Positions 9,712-18,739 of a stretch of DNA of 64,000 bases are shown piece by piece; positions within the stretch are counted from its first letter, which is position 1; each line of letters opens with the position of its first letter. The position numbers were made by a program, and so were the translations under genes. Under the pieces are notes generated by a model. It did no database searches, was not told where the DNA came from, and saw only the letters and a program-made list of their open reading frames with translations. This stretch comes from Paenibacillus sp. FSL H3-0469 (GTDB lineage Bacteria; Bacillota; Bacilli; Paenibacillales; Paenibacillaceae), in contig NZ_CP150302.1 of NCBI RefSeq assembly GCF_038051945.1, forward strand, positions 682,001-746,000. The letters are read 5' to 3'.

Positions 9712-9947
9712 GCAAAGATCAGGTACTGGAGATTATGAAGCTGAAGATGATCGATATCCTGCCGGACTTAACGCCCGGGCAGATCCGCAGAGAAGTGAGC
9801 ATGAAAGACCTGGGGGCGAACTCCATTGACCGGTTCGATATTATCTCCGACACCATGGACGAATTGAAGCTCAGAATACCGCTGCTCCAGTTCGGAAGTT
9901 TGAAGAATATCGGAGAGGTCGTAGATTTCCTGCATGAGAATCTCTGA
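9708..9947 (+). CDS. Discrete donor acyl carrier protein of the beta-branching cassette
   Basis: This 79-residue ACP has its phosphopantetheine serine in DLGANSIDR. It starts inside the stop of the AT fusion gene (ATGA) and its end overlaps the following KS gene by 14 bases, so translation is coupled. Position and order (ACP, decarboxylating KS, HMG-synthase-like enzyme, ECH) match the donor ACP of HCS cassettes (AcpK in the bacillaene system). There it carries malonate, which the next enzyme decarboxylates to acetyl-ACP. Confidence 0.92.
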   Translation: MSKDQVLEIMKLKMIDILPDLTPGQIRREVSMKDLGANSIDRFDIISDTMDELKLRIPLLQFGSLKNIGEVVDFLHENL

Positions 9948-11238
9948 GCGCACCCCCGGCTACCGGTATGCTGATTACCGCCCGGTATACGTTACCGGGA
10001 TGGGGATTGTCAGCGCGGCTGCAAACGGCACCGAAGCCTTCAGCCGGGCGCTGCGGCACGGACGCAGCGGAATAGGCTATCTTGAAGGGTTAACCTATGC
10101 GGACGGGCAACCGCTGATCGGCGCAGCCCTGCCGGAGGAAGGGCTTGAGCCAGCCTTCCTCTGTTACAAAGGGGATTTATCGCGGAATGCCGGCCGGTTG
10201 TTCCGTATCTCCGGCAAATCGGTTAAGGCCTCAGCACTGGCCGCTGCCCAGGCCTGGCAGCAGGCGAAGCTGAATGTAACCAAGCCTGAGGCGGAGCGGA
10301 TTGGACTGATCGTAGCCGGAAGCAATATTTCACCGGCAATCAGCTATGCAGCCATGACGGAATACGGGGGGCAGCCGGAGCTGCTCCATCCCCGTTATGC
10401 TCTGAATTACATGGATACCTGCCAGCTCGGGGTACTAAGCGAAATGTTCGGCATCCGCGGAGAAGGGGCCACGGTTGGCGGGGCTTCAGCTAGCGGCAAT
10501 GCGGCAGTGCTTAGAGCAGCGCAGATGATTCAGCTTGGCATAGCCGATGTCTGTATGGTTATTGGTCCCCTGGCCGATCTGTCCCCGCTGGAGCTGCAAA
10601 GCTTCCTTAATATAGGAGCCTACGGCGGCCGGAGCTTCCATTCGGCCCCTGCTCATGCCTGCCGTCCGTTCGACAGCCGGCATGAGGGCTTCATCTTCGG
10701 GCAGGCCGCCGCCTGCCTGATCCTGGAGGGAGCAGACAGCGCGGAGGCCCGGGAAGCAGAGGTACTGGCCACCATTGCGGGGGGCGCAGCTTCGCTGGAT
10801 GCCCATAGCCTGTCCGATCCGAATGAGGACGGACAGGTGCGGACCATGGAGCTGGCGTTGCGTACCGCCGGACTTGGCCCCTCAGCGGTAGATTATATCA
10901 ATGCGCATGGCACCTCAACACCGCTGGGGGATGTGACAGAGCTGAGATCCATCGCCCGGGTATTCGGCAGCCACACGCCTGGCCTGTGGCTGAATTCGAC
11001 CAAAACACTGACCGGACATTGTCTGTATGCGGCCGGAGTAGTTGAAGCCGTGGCGACGATTCTCCAGATGCAGGGGGAATATCTTCATCCGATGCCCTGG
11101 CTGGAGGAGCCGGTTAGCCCGAATTACCGGTTCGCCGCGAGGCAGGCGGAGCCTGCAAGCATTACCTGCGGACTCAGCAATTCCTACGGCTTCGGGGGAA
11201 TCAACACCGGGATTATTATCAGAAAAGGAGCAAGCTGA
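9934..11238 (+). CDS. Decarboxylating ketosynthase of the HCS cassette (PksF-like, active-site Cys replaced by Ser)
   Basis: This 434-residue FabF-type ketosynthase has Ser where the active-site Cys should be (GGASASGNA), but keeps both catalytic His (NAHGTST and LTGHCLYA). Loss of the Cys with retained His is the known signature of the cassette enzyme that decarboxylates malonyl-ACP to acetyl-ACP for beta-branching, rather than condensing. It lies between the donor ACP and the HMG-synthase-like gene with overlapping or abutting ends. Confidence 0.92.
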   Translation: MRISERTPGYRYADYRPVYVTGMGIVSAAANGTEAFSRALRHGRSGIGYLEGLTYADGQPLIGAALPEEGLEPAFLCYKGDLSRNAGRLFRISGKSVKASALAAAQAWQQAKLNVTKPEAERIGLIVAGSNISPAISYAAMTEYGGQPELLHPRYALNYMDTCQLGVLSEMFGIRGEGATVGGASASGNAAVLRAAQMIQLGIADVCMVIGPLADLSPLELQSFLNIGAYGGRSFHSAPAHACRPFDSRHEGFIFGQAAACLILEGADSAEAREAEVLATIAGGAASLDAHSLSDPNEDGQVRTMELALRTAGLGPSAVDYINAHGTSTPLGDVTELRSIARVFGSHTPGLWLNSTKTLTGHCLYAAGVVEAVATILQMQGEYLHPMPWLEEPVSPNYRFAARQAEPASITCGLSNSYGFGGINTGIIIRKGAS

Positions 11239-12471
11239 ATGCGTGTGGGGATTGAGAGCATCAATTTTTACGGAGGACCGGCGGTAATTCCGGCCCGGAC
11301 GATCTTCGAGGGCCGGGGGCTGGACCTCAGCCGGTTCGACAACCTGATGATGGACCGCAAGTCGGTGGGCGTAGCCTGCGAGGATGCTGTAACCGGCGGG
11401 GTCAATGCGGCGAAGCCGATTATTGACGCTCTGAGCGAAGCGGACAGAAACCGGATTGAGCTGGTCATTACAGCCAGCGAGTCGGGCGTCGATTTCGGTA
11501 AATCACTCAGCACCTATATCCATGACTATCTGGGCCTCGGCCGTCATTGCCGCTTATTCGAGCTGAAGCAGGCCTGCTACGGCGGCACCGCCGGACTGCA
11601 TATGGCTGCGTGCTTTATCGCCTCGGGGGCGTCTCCGGGAGCCAAGGCACTAGTCATTGCTACCGATGTTGCCAGGGCGGCTGCCAAAAGCACCTATGGG
11701 GAGCCGACCCAGGCTGTCGGAGCCGTAGCGATGCTGATCAGTGCCAATCCTGAGATTCTGGAGCTGGATTTCGGCGCTACCGGCCATTACAGCTATGAGG
11801 TAATGGACACCTGCCGTCCGCTGCCGGAGATCGAGACCGGTAACCCGGATTTGTCGCTGCTGTCCTATCTGGACTGCCTGGAGAACGCCTACAAGAATTA
11901 TAAGGACAAGGTGGACGGTGTCGATTTCCGTGAGACCTTCGATTACCTGGCCTTCCATACGCCGTTCGGCGGTATGGTCAAGGGCGCGCACCGCAAGCTG
12001 ATCCATGATGAGCTGAAGCTGAGGGGCTCTGCGGTCCAGCAGGATTTTGAGCAGAGAGTGGCCCCGTCCCTGACCTACGGCATGCAGGTGGGGAATGTCT
12101 ATTCCGCCGCCTTGTACCTCAGTCTGTGCAGCTTGATTGACCAGGCGGATATTCAGGATTACCGCAGAGTCGGGTTGTTCTCCTATGGCTCTGGCTGTTC
12201 ATCTGAATTCTACAGCGGGGTAATTACACCGGAATCCGTCAGGAAGCTAAGTGCAATGAACATACAGGGGCATCTGGACAGCCGCTACGAACTGACCTTT
12301 GAGGAATACGACGATATTCTGGATCAGAACGTGGAGTGGCTGTTCGGAATCCGCGATAAGAAGGTGGATTTCTCCAGATTCAGCGGGATTTATGATCACT
12401 TCTTCAAGGGCAAGGGTTACCTTGTGCTGACAGAGGTCGATGACTTTCACCGCAAGTATGCGTGGAGTTGA
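11239..12471 (+). CDS. HMG-CoA synthase-like beta-branching enzyme (HCS, PksG-like)
   Basis: This 410-residue member of the HMG-CoA synthase family has the catalytic Glu in TASESG, the nucleophile Cys in KQACYGGTA and the His in FHTPFGG. In trans-AT systems it adds acetate from the donor ACP onto a beta-keto intermediate on the PKS, producing an HMG-like branch. The start codon follows the preceding stop directly, with AAAGGAG shortly upstream. Its presence predicts at least one beta-methyl or related branch in the product. Confidence 0.94.
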   Translation: MRVGIESINFYGGPAVIPARTIFEGRGLDLSRFDNLMMDRKSVGVACEDAVTGGVNAAKPIIDALSEADRNRIELVITASESGVDFGKSLSTYIHDYLGLGRHCRLFELKQACYGGTAGLHMAACFIASGASPGAKALVIATDVARAAAKSTYGEPTQAVGAVAMLISANPEILELDFGATGHYSYEVMDTCRPLPEIETGNPDLSLLSYLDCLENAYKNYKDKVDGVDFRETFDYLAFHTPFGGMVKGAHRKLIHDELKLRGSAVQQDFEQRVAPSLTYGMQVGNVYSAALYLSLCSLIDQADIQDYRRVGLFSYGSGCSSEFYSGVITPESVRKLSAMNIQGHLDSRYELTFEEYDDILDQNVEWLFGIRDKKVDFSRFSGIYDHFFKGKGYLVLTEVDDFHRKYAWS

Positions 12472-12474
12472 CCC

Positions 12475-13266
12475 ATGGTTATGGACTATCAAGCCATTGC
12501 CGTTAGCCACCTGGGCGATGGACTGTACAGCATCCGGCTGAGCCGTCCCGGGTCCAGGAATAGCCTGTCTGCCGTTCTTGTGTCCGAGCTGCTGGCTGCC
12601 TTGGGAAGACTTGAAGGGCTGGACGGCTGCAAAGCTATTGTTCTGGAAGGCACCGGCGGTTATTTCTGCACAGGGATGAACTTCCAGGCATTCGTGGATG
12701 GGGAGGCTGCCGGAGGAAGCGCTGATTCCGATGCCCCACACTCCGCAGACTTTATGCAGCTCTTGAAGAGGCTAGGCAATCTGTCCAGGATGGTGATTGC
12801 CAAAATTGACGGGCAGGTGCTTGCCGGCGGCATCGGACTTATGGCCGCCTGCGATTATGTCATCGCCACACCGCGCTCCACCTTCGCTCTGCCGGAGGCT
12901 ATCTGGGGCCTCGTTCCCGCACTGGTGAGCCCTTATCTGATCCGCCGGACAGGCTACTGGCAGGCGTATAAGATGACGCTAACCACACTGCCATTGTCTG
13001 CGGAAGAAGCGCTGGGGTGCAGACTGGCTGATGAGGTGACCGATACCCCGGATGCTGCCGTCCAGCGGCTGTACCGGAGAATCAGCCGGATCTCGCCGCA
13101 GACGGTCCGGGAAATTAAGGGTTATTTCCGGGAGATGTGGATCATCAACGAGCGGATGGAGAAGGCTGCCGTGGCGGAGATCGACAAGCTGACCGCATCA
13201 CCGGAGGTGAGGGAGAACATTCAGAATTATGTACGTTATCAAAGATTTCCTTGGGAGAAAGAATAG
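12475..13266 (+). CDS. Enoyl-CoA hydratase-like dehydratase ECH1 of the HCS cassette (PksH-like)
   Basis: This is a 263-residue crotonase-fold protein. It resembles the dehydratase ECH1 rather than the decarboxylase ECH2: it has the FCTGMNF, AGGIGLMAA and LPEAIWGL segments and ends in an FPW.. tail like PksH. ECH1 removes water from the HMG-like adduct. No separate ECH2 gene follows; the next sequence is a PPTase remnant. The decarboxylation step must therefore be encoded upstream of the window, be a PKS domain, or be absent. Confidence 0.87.
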   Translation: MVMDYQAIAVSHLGDGLYSIRLSRPGSRNSLSAVLVSELLAALGRLEGLDGCKAIVLEGTGGYFCTGMNFQAFVDGEAAGGSADSDAPHSADFMQLLKRLGNLSRMVIAKIDGQVLAGGIGLMAACDYVIATPRSTFALPEAIWGLVPALVSPYLIRRTGYWQAYKMTLTTLPLSAEEALGCRLADEVTDTPDAAVQRLYRRISRISPQTVREIKGYFREMWIINERMEKAAVAEIDKLTASPEVRENIQNYVRYQRFPWEKE

Positions 13267-13278
13267 GGGTGCAGACAG

Positions 13279-13885
13279 GTGCAATATACAGCGTTCGCAA
13301 GGCAATATGAACAATTTCTCTCCGAGACGGTGAGAAGATGCCATCTGAAGCTGGAAGGACCGGAGGGAAGCTACGGGCTGAAGCTCAGCGTGGTCTCCTT
13401 GCCGCCGGAGGACGGTCCGCTGGACTATCTGAATACGGCGGATTACCATTACCCATTGCGATAAGCTGGGGGCCGCGGTGGATTACGATCCGCGTCTCAT
13501 GGCGGGCGTCGATATCGAGCTGGTGGACGAGAAGGCCGTGGAGGGAATCAGAAGAATTACCAGTAAGCAGGAGGAGGAGCTGATCAAGGAATCCGGGCCT
13601 CTGCTTGCCCTCCCGAACTTTTTGACTCTGCTCTGGACGGCCAAGGAAGCGATGTCCAAGGTCATCCAGACCGGCTTCACCGTTCCCACTGAGCTGTTTG
13701 AAGTCAAATCATGCAGCCGCAGCGGACGGGGAGCCATCAGCCAGTTCAAGAATTTCACGCAATTCAAGGCAATATCTGTTCTGCGGGAGGAATATGTTTT
13801 TACCATTGTGCTGCCGGCCAAGGCGATGACTGATTCCTCGGAGGCCTTGCTGCTGCAATCCCTGCAGGAGCTGCTGCCGGACTAA
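13279..13885 (+). pseudogene. Broken Sfp-type phosphopantetheinyl transferase (about 167-bp internal deletion and frameshift)
   Basis: Two frames together match the intact PPTase at 41890. The first runs from GTG 13279 and stops at TAA 13462. The second resumes near 13478 and keeps the Asp/Glu motif GVDIELVDEK and the core WTAKEAMSK. Relative to the intact copy about 167 bp are missing after codon about 53 (junction near 13438), which removes part of the N-terminal half and shifts the frame. The ribosome site and both ends are preserved, so the loss looks recent. A partial protein from an internal start could in principle be made, but it would lack much of the first pseudo-symmetric half of the enzyme and is unlikely to be active. 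Confidence 0.9.
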
Positions 13886-13924
13886 CCGGCAGACCATAAC
13901 ATTTACATTTTCAGGAGGTGCTGT

Positions 13925-14437
13925 ATGAAAAGTCTTGTCCTTTACACGAGTGTCTATGGAAGCACGAAGCAATATGCGCAGTGGATCGCGGAGGAGCTTG
14001 GAGCCGATCTGGCAGACATCGGGAGCTTCGACATGAAGCAGGCAGACCGGTATGACACAGTGATCATAGGCACGTATGTCCGGGTCCAGAAGCTGGTCAT
14101 CGCCGATTATCTGAAGAAGGTGTGGAATCAGCTGCAGGATAAGAAGGTCATCCTCTTCTCCGTCTCCAAGACGCCTGTACAGAGCGAAGCCACTGTCAAA
14201 AATTATACCAAAAGCATTCCTGAGAAAATCCGTGCCGGCCTTACGTATTTCCCGCTGGAAGGACGCTTTAACTTCGAAACGCTTGCCGATAAGGATAAAA
14301 CCATGATGAAAGTCGGCCAGAAAATGACCCGGCTGTTCATGGGCAAGGAAATGGCGGAAGAAATGGTCCGGAACTGCGACGATGTGCGCAAAGAGAATAT
14401 TTCGCCGATTCTCCGGGAATTGCGCCAGCCTTCATGA
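13925..14437 (+). CDS. Flavodoxin-domain protein (HemG-like)
   Basis: This 170-residue protein begins with a flavodoxin FMN loop (LYTSVYGSTK) and continues with a strand and loop reading VIIGTYVRV. The family includes electron-carrier flavodoxins and the menaquinone-dependent protoporphyrinogen oxidase HemG. It has an AGGAGG site 6 bases upstream and its stop overlaps the start of etfB. In this operon it could supply electrons to the radical SAM enzyme at 26454 or serve the EtfAB/dehydrogenase system. Assignment as a tailoring oxidoreductase is inference. Confidence 0.8.
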   Translation: MKSLVLYTSVYGSTKQYAQWIAEELGADLADIGSFDMKQADRYDTVIIGTYVRVQKLVIADYLKKVWNQLQDKKVILFSVSKTPVQSEATVKNYTKSIPEKIRAGLTYFPLEGRFNFETLADKDKTMMKVGQKMTRLFMGKEMAEEMVRNCDDVRKENISPILRELRQPS

Positions 14438-15201
14438 GCAGCGGAGCAGCCTTCCAAGCTACAGATAGATGGCATATCGCCGTCTGCGTCAAGCAGGTAC
14501 AGACCGCAGGCTCCGGACTGGCGCTGAATCCGGCGGACGTCTTTGCCCTCGAAGAGGCCCTCCGGATCAGACAGCGCCTGGGCGGGAGCGTGACCGCGGT
14601 CAGCATGGGTGCGGAATCCGCAGCCAAGACCCTGCGGAGCTGTATCGCACTTGGAGCGGATCGGGGCGTGCTCCTGACCGACAAGCTGTTCGCGGGCGGA
14701 GATACACTGGCAACAGCGATTGTCCTCGCCCGGGGACTTCAGCTGCTGGGCCAGCCGGATCTGGTCCTGTGCGGCACGCACTCCATTGACGGGGAGACGG
14801 GTCAGGTCGGCCCCGCGCTGGCGGAGAAGCTGGGAGTGGCCCACACCACGCATGTGCAAGAGATTCTTGCACTGGAGGAACGCTTCATCATCTGCAAGCG
14901 GATGACGGAGAATGGTTCTGAAATCGTACAATTGGCACTCCCGGCCCTGATTACGGTGCACCAGGGCATCAACCAGCCGCGAATGGCTACCGTGAAGGGC
15001 ATTCTGCAAGCGGGCCGCTCTGAAATTACAAGGCTGTCCGCCGCAGAGCTTAGTCTGGACAAGGCAGCCTGCGGGCTTGCAGGTTCCCCAACCCGGGTAT
15101 TAGCTGTGCGTAATGCCGTTGAAGGGCTGGTGCAGCACACCGTCAGCGGCAAGAGCCTTCAGGAGCAGATCCAGGAGGTCGCCCGGCTCGTCCTTGGCTA
15201 A
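14434..15201 (+). CDS. etfB: Electron transfer flavoprotein beta subunit
   Basis: This 255-residue EtfB has the N-terminal VCVKQV strand, ALEEALR, and the family's GTHSIDGETGQVGP segment and MATVKGI later. With EtfA it forms the FAD/AMP heterodimer that accepts electrons from acyl-CoA dehydrogenases. A dehydrogenase of that fold lies 5 kb downstream in the same operon (20427), so this pair probably re-oxidises it. Translation is coupled to the flavodoxin by an ATGA overlap. Confidence 0.93.
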   Translation: MSSGAAFQATDRWHIAVCVKQVQTAGSGLALNPADVFALEEALRIRQRLGGSVTAVSMGAESAAKTLRSCIALGADRGVLLTDKLFAGGDTLATAIVLARGLQLLGQPDLVLCGTHSIDGETGQVGPALAEKLGVAHTTHVQEILALEERFIICKRMTENGSEIVQLALPALITVHQGINQPRMATVKGILQAGRSEITRLSAAELSLDKAACGLAGSPTRVLAVRNAVEGLVQHTVSGKSLQEQIQEVARLVLG

Positions 15202-15265
15202 GGATGCTCTAGTCGCGGAACCCCGCTGTATATCTTCGCTACATTCATTAGGATAGGAGGCAGCC

Positions 15266-16291
15266 ATGCCGAATCAGTGCCTGCGGGCCAGAGAATACGA
15301 AGGCATCATGATTGCCTGTGAATACAATGACGGAATACTCCATCCGGCCGCTTACGAGCTGCTGGGCTGCGCCCGTGAGCTGGCTGCGAAGCTGCAGACA
15401 GATATTGCCGTGGTGCTAACCGGCAGCGGAGCCGAAGCAGATGCAGACTCCTGTATCCGCCATGGCGCAGATACCGTCTATATACTGGATCAGACCGTCC
15501 TAAGTCCGGTTAATGAGGAGCTTCATACTGCTCTGCTGTATCAGCTGGTGATGGACAGGAAGCCGGAAATTCTGTTATTCTCCTCCACCATACATAGTAA
15601 ATCCATCGCGGCCACACTGGCCTCCAGATTGAACACCGGCTTAACCGCAGACTGCACCGGGCTGGATATTGATCCGGCCCAGCGCATGCTGCTGCAGATC
15701 CGTCCCGCCCGGGAAGGGACGCTGATGGCCACCATCTACTGTCCGGAGGCCAGACCGCAAATGGCTACCATCCGCCCTGGAGCCATGCTTCCCGCGCCGC
15801 CGGGTCCGCACCGGACGGGCCAGATCATCCGTCCGCAGCTCAAGCTTCCGCAGGCGCTCCGCACCTCCGTCCTTGAGGTAATCAGCAGCCGTGAAGCTGC
15901 TGATTCCTCCTCTGCTCCGGGTATCATCGTTGCCGCCGGGCGCGGCGTGTGCAGCAAGGAGGGCGTGGAGCTGGTCCGGGAACTCGCCGCATGTCTGGGT
16001 GCAGAGCTTGGTGCTACCCGGCCCGTAATTGACCAAGGCTGGCTGGACTATTCCCGGCAGATCGGCTTAACCGGCCGGAATGTCAGCGGACGGATCTATC
16101 TCGCTGTCGGCATATCGGGAGCCGTTCAGCACACCGTGGGCATCCGCAGAATGGACACGGTCATTGCCATCAACAAGGACCGGAACGCGCCGATTCTGGG
16201 ACTGGCTGCCCACGGTATTGTGGCCGATCTGTTCGAGGCCGTCCCTCTCCTGATTGACCAGGTTAGACACAATATGACAACAGGCAGGTGA
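15266..16291 (+). CDS. etfA: Electron transfer flavoprotein alpha subunit
   Basis: This 341-residue protein has the EtfA layout: an N-terminal nucleotide-binding-like half and a C-terminal FAD domain with GRGVCSKEG, GLTGRNV, LAVGISGAVQH and the AINKDRNAPI segment. A clear AGGAGG precedes the ATG, 64 bases after etfB. It ends 4 bases before the next ACP gene. EtfAB pairs within biosynthetic operons usually serve a dedicated flavin dehydrogenase, here most likely the one at 20427. Confidence 0.94.
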   Translation: MPNQCLRAREYEGIMIACEYNDGILHPAAYELLGCARELAAKLQTDIAVVLTGSGAEADADSCIRHGADTVYILDQTVLSPVNEELHTALLYQLVMDRKPEILLFSSTIHSKSIAATLASRLNTGLTADCTGLDIDPAQRMLLQIRPAREGTLMATIYCPEARPQMATIRPGAMLPAPPGPHRTGQIIRPQLKLPQALRTSVLEVISSREAADSSSAPGIIVAAGRGVCSKEGVELVRELAACLGAELGATRPVIDQGWLDYSRQIGLTGRNVSGRIYLAVGISGAVQHTVGIRRMDTVIAINKDRNAPILGLAAHGIVADLFEAVPLLIDQVRHNMTTGR

Positions 16292-16295
16292 GCAT

Positions 16296-16574
16296 ATGCA
16301 AGAGCGGATAAGCTTTACACAGTTTCAGCAGATTTTCGCCGGGTATTTGGGAATTGAGTCCTCCAGACTGACCCCGGAGGTCAATCTGCTGCTGGAGCTG
16401 GGGATCGATTCTTTATCCTTAGTGAACGCGATGCTAAGACTCGAGAGAGAGTATCAGGTCATGTTCAATCCCGAAGACCGCGTGATGACCCGCACACTGG
16501 GCGAAGCTTACGATCGTTTCAATTACTATAGAAGCCTGGGCGGGGACCTGCAGACCGGCAGTCTATCATCTTAA
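16296..16574 (+). CDS. Discrete acyl carrier protein (candidate acceptor of the pyrrolyl unit)
   Basis: This 92-residue ACP has its serine in LGIDSLSLV. It is directly followed by a KASIII-like gene. In clorobiocin and coumermycin clusters an ACP (CloN1) next to a KASIII-like acyltransferase (CloN2) receives pyrrole-2-carboxyl from the PCP on which it is made. The same set of parts is found here, so I infer an acceptor or shuttle ACP; it could also carry another starter made by the acyl-AMP ligase at 18740. Confidence 0.87.
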   Translation: MQERISFTQFQQIFAGYLGIESSRLTPEVNLLLELGIDSLSLVNAMLRLEREYQVMFNPEDRVMTRTLGEAYDRFNYYRSLGGDLQTGSLSS

Positions 16575-16591
16575 TGGAGAGGAATATGACC

Positions 16592-17665
16592 ATGTTGAAT
16601 CTGTCTATACGCGCCTTATCCTATTACATCCCTAAGGGGCGCATGAACAACGGGGAGATTGTAGAATGGTTCGCGGAGAATTATTGTCAGGAGCTGGCCA
16701 AGGATGATCTGGAGCAGCTCGTGTACGGCAGTAAGCGCAAGCTTGATTTCCTGGAGATCGAGACCCGCTCCTGCTCTGTGGACTACAGGGAAGACGGCTC
16801 GGTGCAGATGGCCGTGAAGGTTGCACAGGAAGCGATCGGCAAAGCGGGAATCCCGGCAAGCGAAGTGGACTTACTGCTGTTCGTGGGTGTCTGCAATCCG
16901 TTCCGTGAGCCGTCGTATGCCATGATTCTCGCACATGAGCTGGGGATGAGCCGGAGCAATTATTATGACATCAACGATACCTGTAACGGATTCCTCAAAG
17001 CGATGGAGCTGTCCAGTCTATACATATCTTCCGGCAAATACCGCAATATTCTCGTGGTGACCAGTGAGAATCCGCTGGAGCTGCTGGAGGCTTCCAATTA
17101 CGCAGGCAAGGTCAGCAGCCTTGCAGACGCGGATTACAAAATGAATCTGCTGTTCGCCGGGGCAGGCGCCGCCGCGATGCTGCTGGGTGCCGATCATGGC
17201 GAACGATCCATCCGGTATTACGGGGAGCAGCGGAATCATGAGGATTGGGATCTGTCCCTCTATGTGTCGCCCAAAATCCATATGCCCGTACCAAGCTTCG
17301 CGGAGATGGATTTCATGAGCCGGTCGGACGGCCGCGGGATTGCCGCCAAGGTCATCCGCGATATGCCGGGCTTCGTTGAAGAATTCCTGGACGGGCACGG
17401 GCTGAGTAAGGACAGCATCGATTATATCTTCTCCCACCAGCTGGGCCGCAATATTACCAATTCACTGCTGAATAAGCTGGAGGTGCGGTCAGATAAGGTT
17501 TTCCCCGTCAATACGTTTCCCCTGAACGGCAACATGGGCAGCACTAATATCCCTGCGGGCCTGGCTATAGGCGAAGAGCAGGGGCTGCTGCATAAGGGAG
17601 ATTCCATTCTGCTGTTGGGCAGTGCATGCGGCTTAACGTATGCAGCGGCGTATCTCACATGGTAA
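16592..17665 (+). CDS. KASIII (FabH)-like ketosynthase / acyl shuttle
   Basis: This is a thiolase-fold KASIII protein of 357 residues from ATG 16592, which has GGAGAGG 9 bases upstream; ATG 16574 would overlap the ACP stop. The catalytic Cys lies in NDTCNGF, the His in SHQLGRN and the Asn in the LNGNMGSTN segment, so the triad is complete. Such enzymes either start chains by condensing with malonyl-ACP or move acyl groups between carrier proteins. Because the operon encodes apparent pyrrolyl-PCP synthesis and a neighbouring ACP, I favour acyl transfer like CloN2, but a condensing role remains possible. Confidence 0.87.
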   Translation: MLNLSIRALSYYIPKGRMNNGEIVEWFAENYCQELAKDDLEQLVYGSKRKLDFLEIETRSCSVDYREDGSVQMAVKVAQEAIGKAGIPASEVDLLLFVGVCNPFREPSYAMILAHELGMSRSNYYDINDTCNGFLKAMELSSLYISSGKYRNILVVTSENPLELLEASNYAGKVSSLADADYKMNLLFAGAGAAAMLLGADHGERSIRYYGEQRNHEDWDLSLYVSPKIHMPVPSFAEMDFMSRSDGRGIAAKVIRDMPGFVEEFLDGHGLSKDSIDYIFSHQLGRNITNSLLNKLEVRSDKVFPVNTFPLNGNMGSTNIPAGLAIGEEQGLLHKGDSILLLGSACGLTYAAAYLTW

Positions 17666-17681
17666 GGGAGGGTGGAGAACG

Positions 17682-18719
17682 ATGAAGACTGCGAATTTCC
17701 CCGTCCCTAAGCTGATTGTAAGAGAACCGCTCGACCTGGAGATTATCCGCAAAAGAGTTGCTTACGGCAACTATTCCTGCACGGATAAGCTTGTGCCCAT
17801 GATCCGGGCGCGGGGTACGAATCTCCAGAGGCAGGAGGACGGGAATCTGCGTATCATCGGCTGGCAGCGGGATATTACCCGTATGCGTAAGCAGGATGTC
17901 TCCCTGTCGTTCATGATCCATCTGACGGTAAGCCCGGAAGGGCTGATTCTGGAAGCGGCGGTGGACGAGCTTTTTAACGGCGGGAAGGGTGTATTGTGTT
18001 CCAGAGAGTATCTGGAGCGGAAGCTGAAGGCAGAGCTGGAAGGGGAGCGGTTCGACAGGAAGCTCGCCGCCAGGCTGAGGTTTGACCGGTTTAAGTGCTT
18101 TCATATTTTTGAGATTATGAGCGGGATTTACAGCTCCTACTTCATGTATAGGCAGCAGATGGAGGAAGGAGGCTCCGGTGCATTATTTTACGAAGAGGAT
18201 ATTGTGGATATTTATGCTGCGGACGGCAATCTGTACTTAACCGGGCTTCAGGCATTCAGCGGAAAAGAGGAGCTGTCGTACACGGTGGTCCTATATGATG
18301 TGTTCAATCATATCACCTTCGACCAGGAGGGGTATATGAAGCTGAAATCACCGGTTCTGGCCGAATTCTATCTGAATGGAGAGCTGATCCACACGGATGA
18401 GATCTATCAGAAGGAGAATGACTATATTTTCATCCGTATGCAGAAGTTCCTGTTCGTCTGTGTGGAGAAATTGAAGGCGGAGCTGTTCCCGGACTACGCG
18501 GACAAGATGATGAATACCAACCTCGCCCCCGGCGCGTTCATCGGGATTATCATGCAGGCCATCGGCATCCGTTCATTCTCGAACAATTTCAATTATATCC
18601 AGTATATTATGACGGCTATGCAGCGACCCCGCAAACGGCCGGGCTGTATCGGCGCCATTCTGAACGAGGAAGAGGCCGCGCAGCATTTCGAAGGCTTTGA
18701 TCTATCCTATCTGGACTGA
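17682..18719 (+). CDS. Protein of unknown function inside the starter-unit operon
   Basis: I do not recognise this 345-residue protein. The start at 17682 has GGAGGGTGGAG upstream and lies 16 bases after the KASIII gene. It is rich in charged and aromatic residues, lacks a signal peptide and shows no clear membrane helix. Visible segments include FDRFKCFHIFEIM, VVLYDVFNHITFD and a hydrophobic LAPGAFIGIIMQAIGI stretch followed by NYIQYIM near the C-terminus. No nucleotide-binding or metal motif stands out. Its place between KASIII and an acyl-AMP ligase suggests an accessory or scaffold role in starter assembly, but that is only context. Confidence 0.8.
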   Translation: MKTANFPVPKLIVREPLDLEIIRKRVAYGNYSCTDKLVPMIRARGTNLQRQEDGNLRIIGWQRDITRMRKQDVSLSFMIHLTVSPEGLILEAAVDELFNGGKGVLCSREYLERKLKAELEGERFDRKLAARLRFDRFKCFHIFEIMSGIYSSYFMYRQQMEEGGSGALFYEEDIVDIYAADGNLYLTGLQAFSGKEELSYTVVLYDVFNHITFDQEGYMKLKSPVLAEFYLNGELIHTDEIYQKENDYIFIRMQKFLFVCVEKLKAELFPDYADKMMNTNLAPGAFIGIIMQAIGIRSFSNNFNYIQYIMTAMQRPRKRPGCIGAILNEEEAAQHFEGFDLSYLD

Positions 18720-18739
18720 TAAAGGAGACAGGTACACCA

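Noticed and set aside
13478..13885. Independent functional short PPTase
   Set aside because: It keeps the Mg and core motifs but lacks the N-terminal half of the enzyme, and matches only as a remnant.
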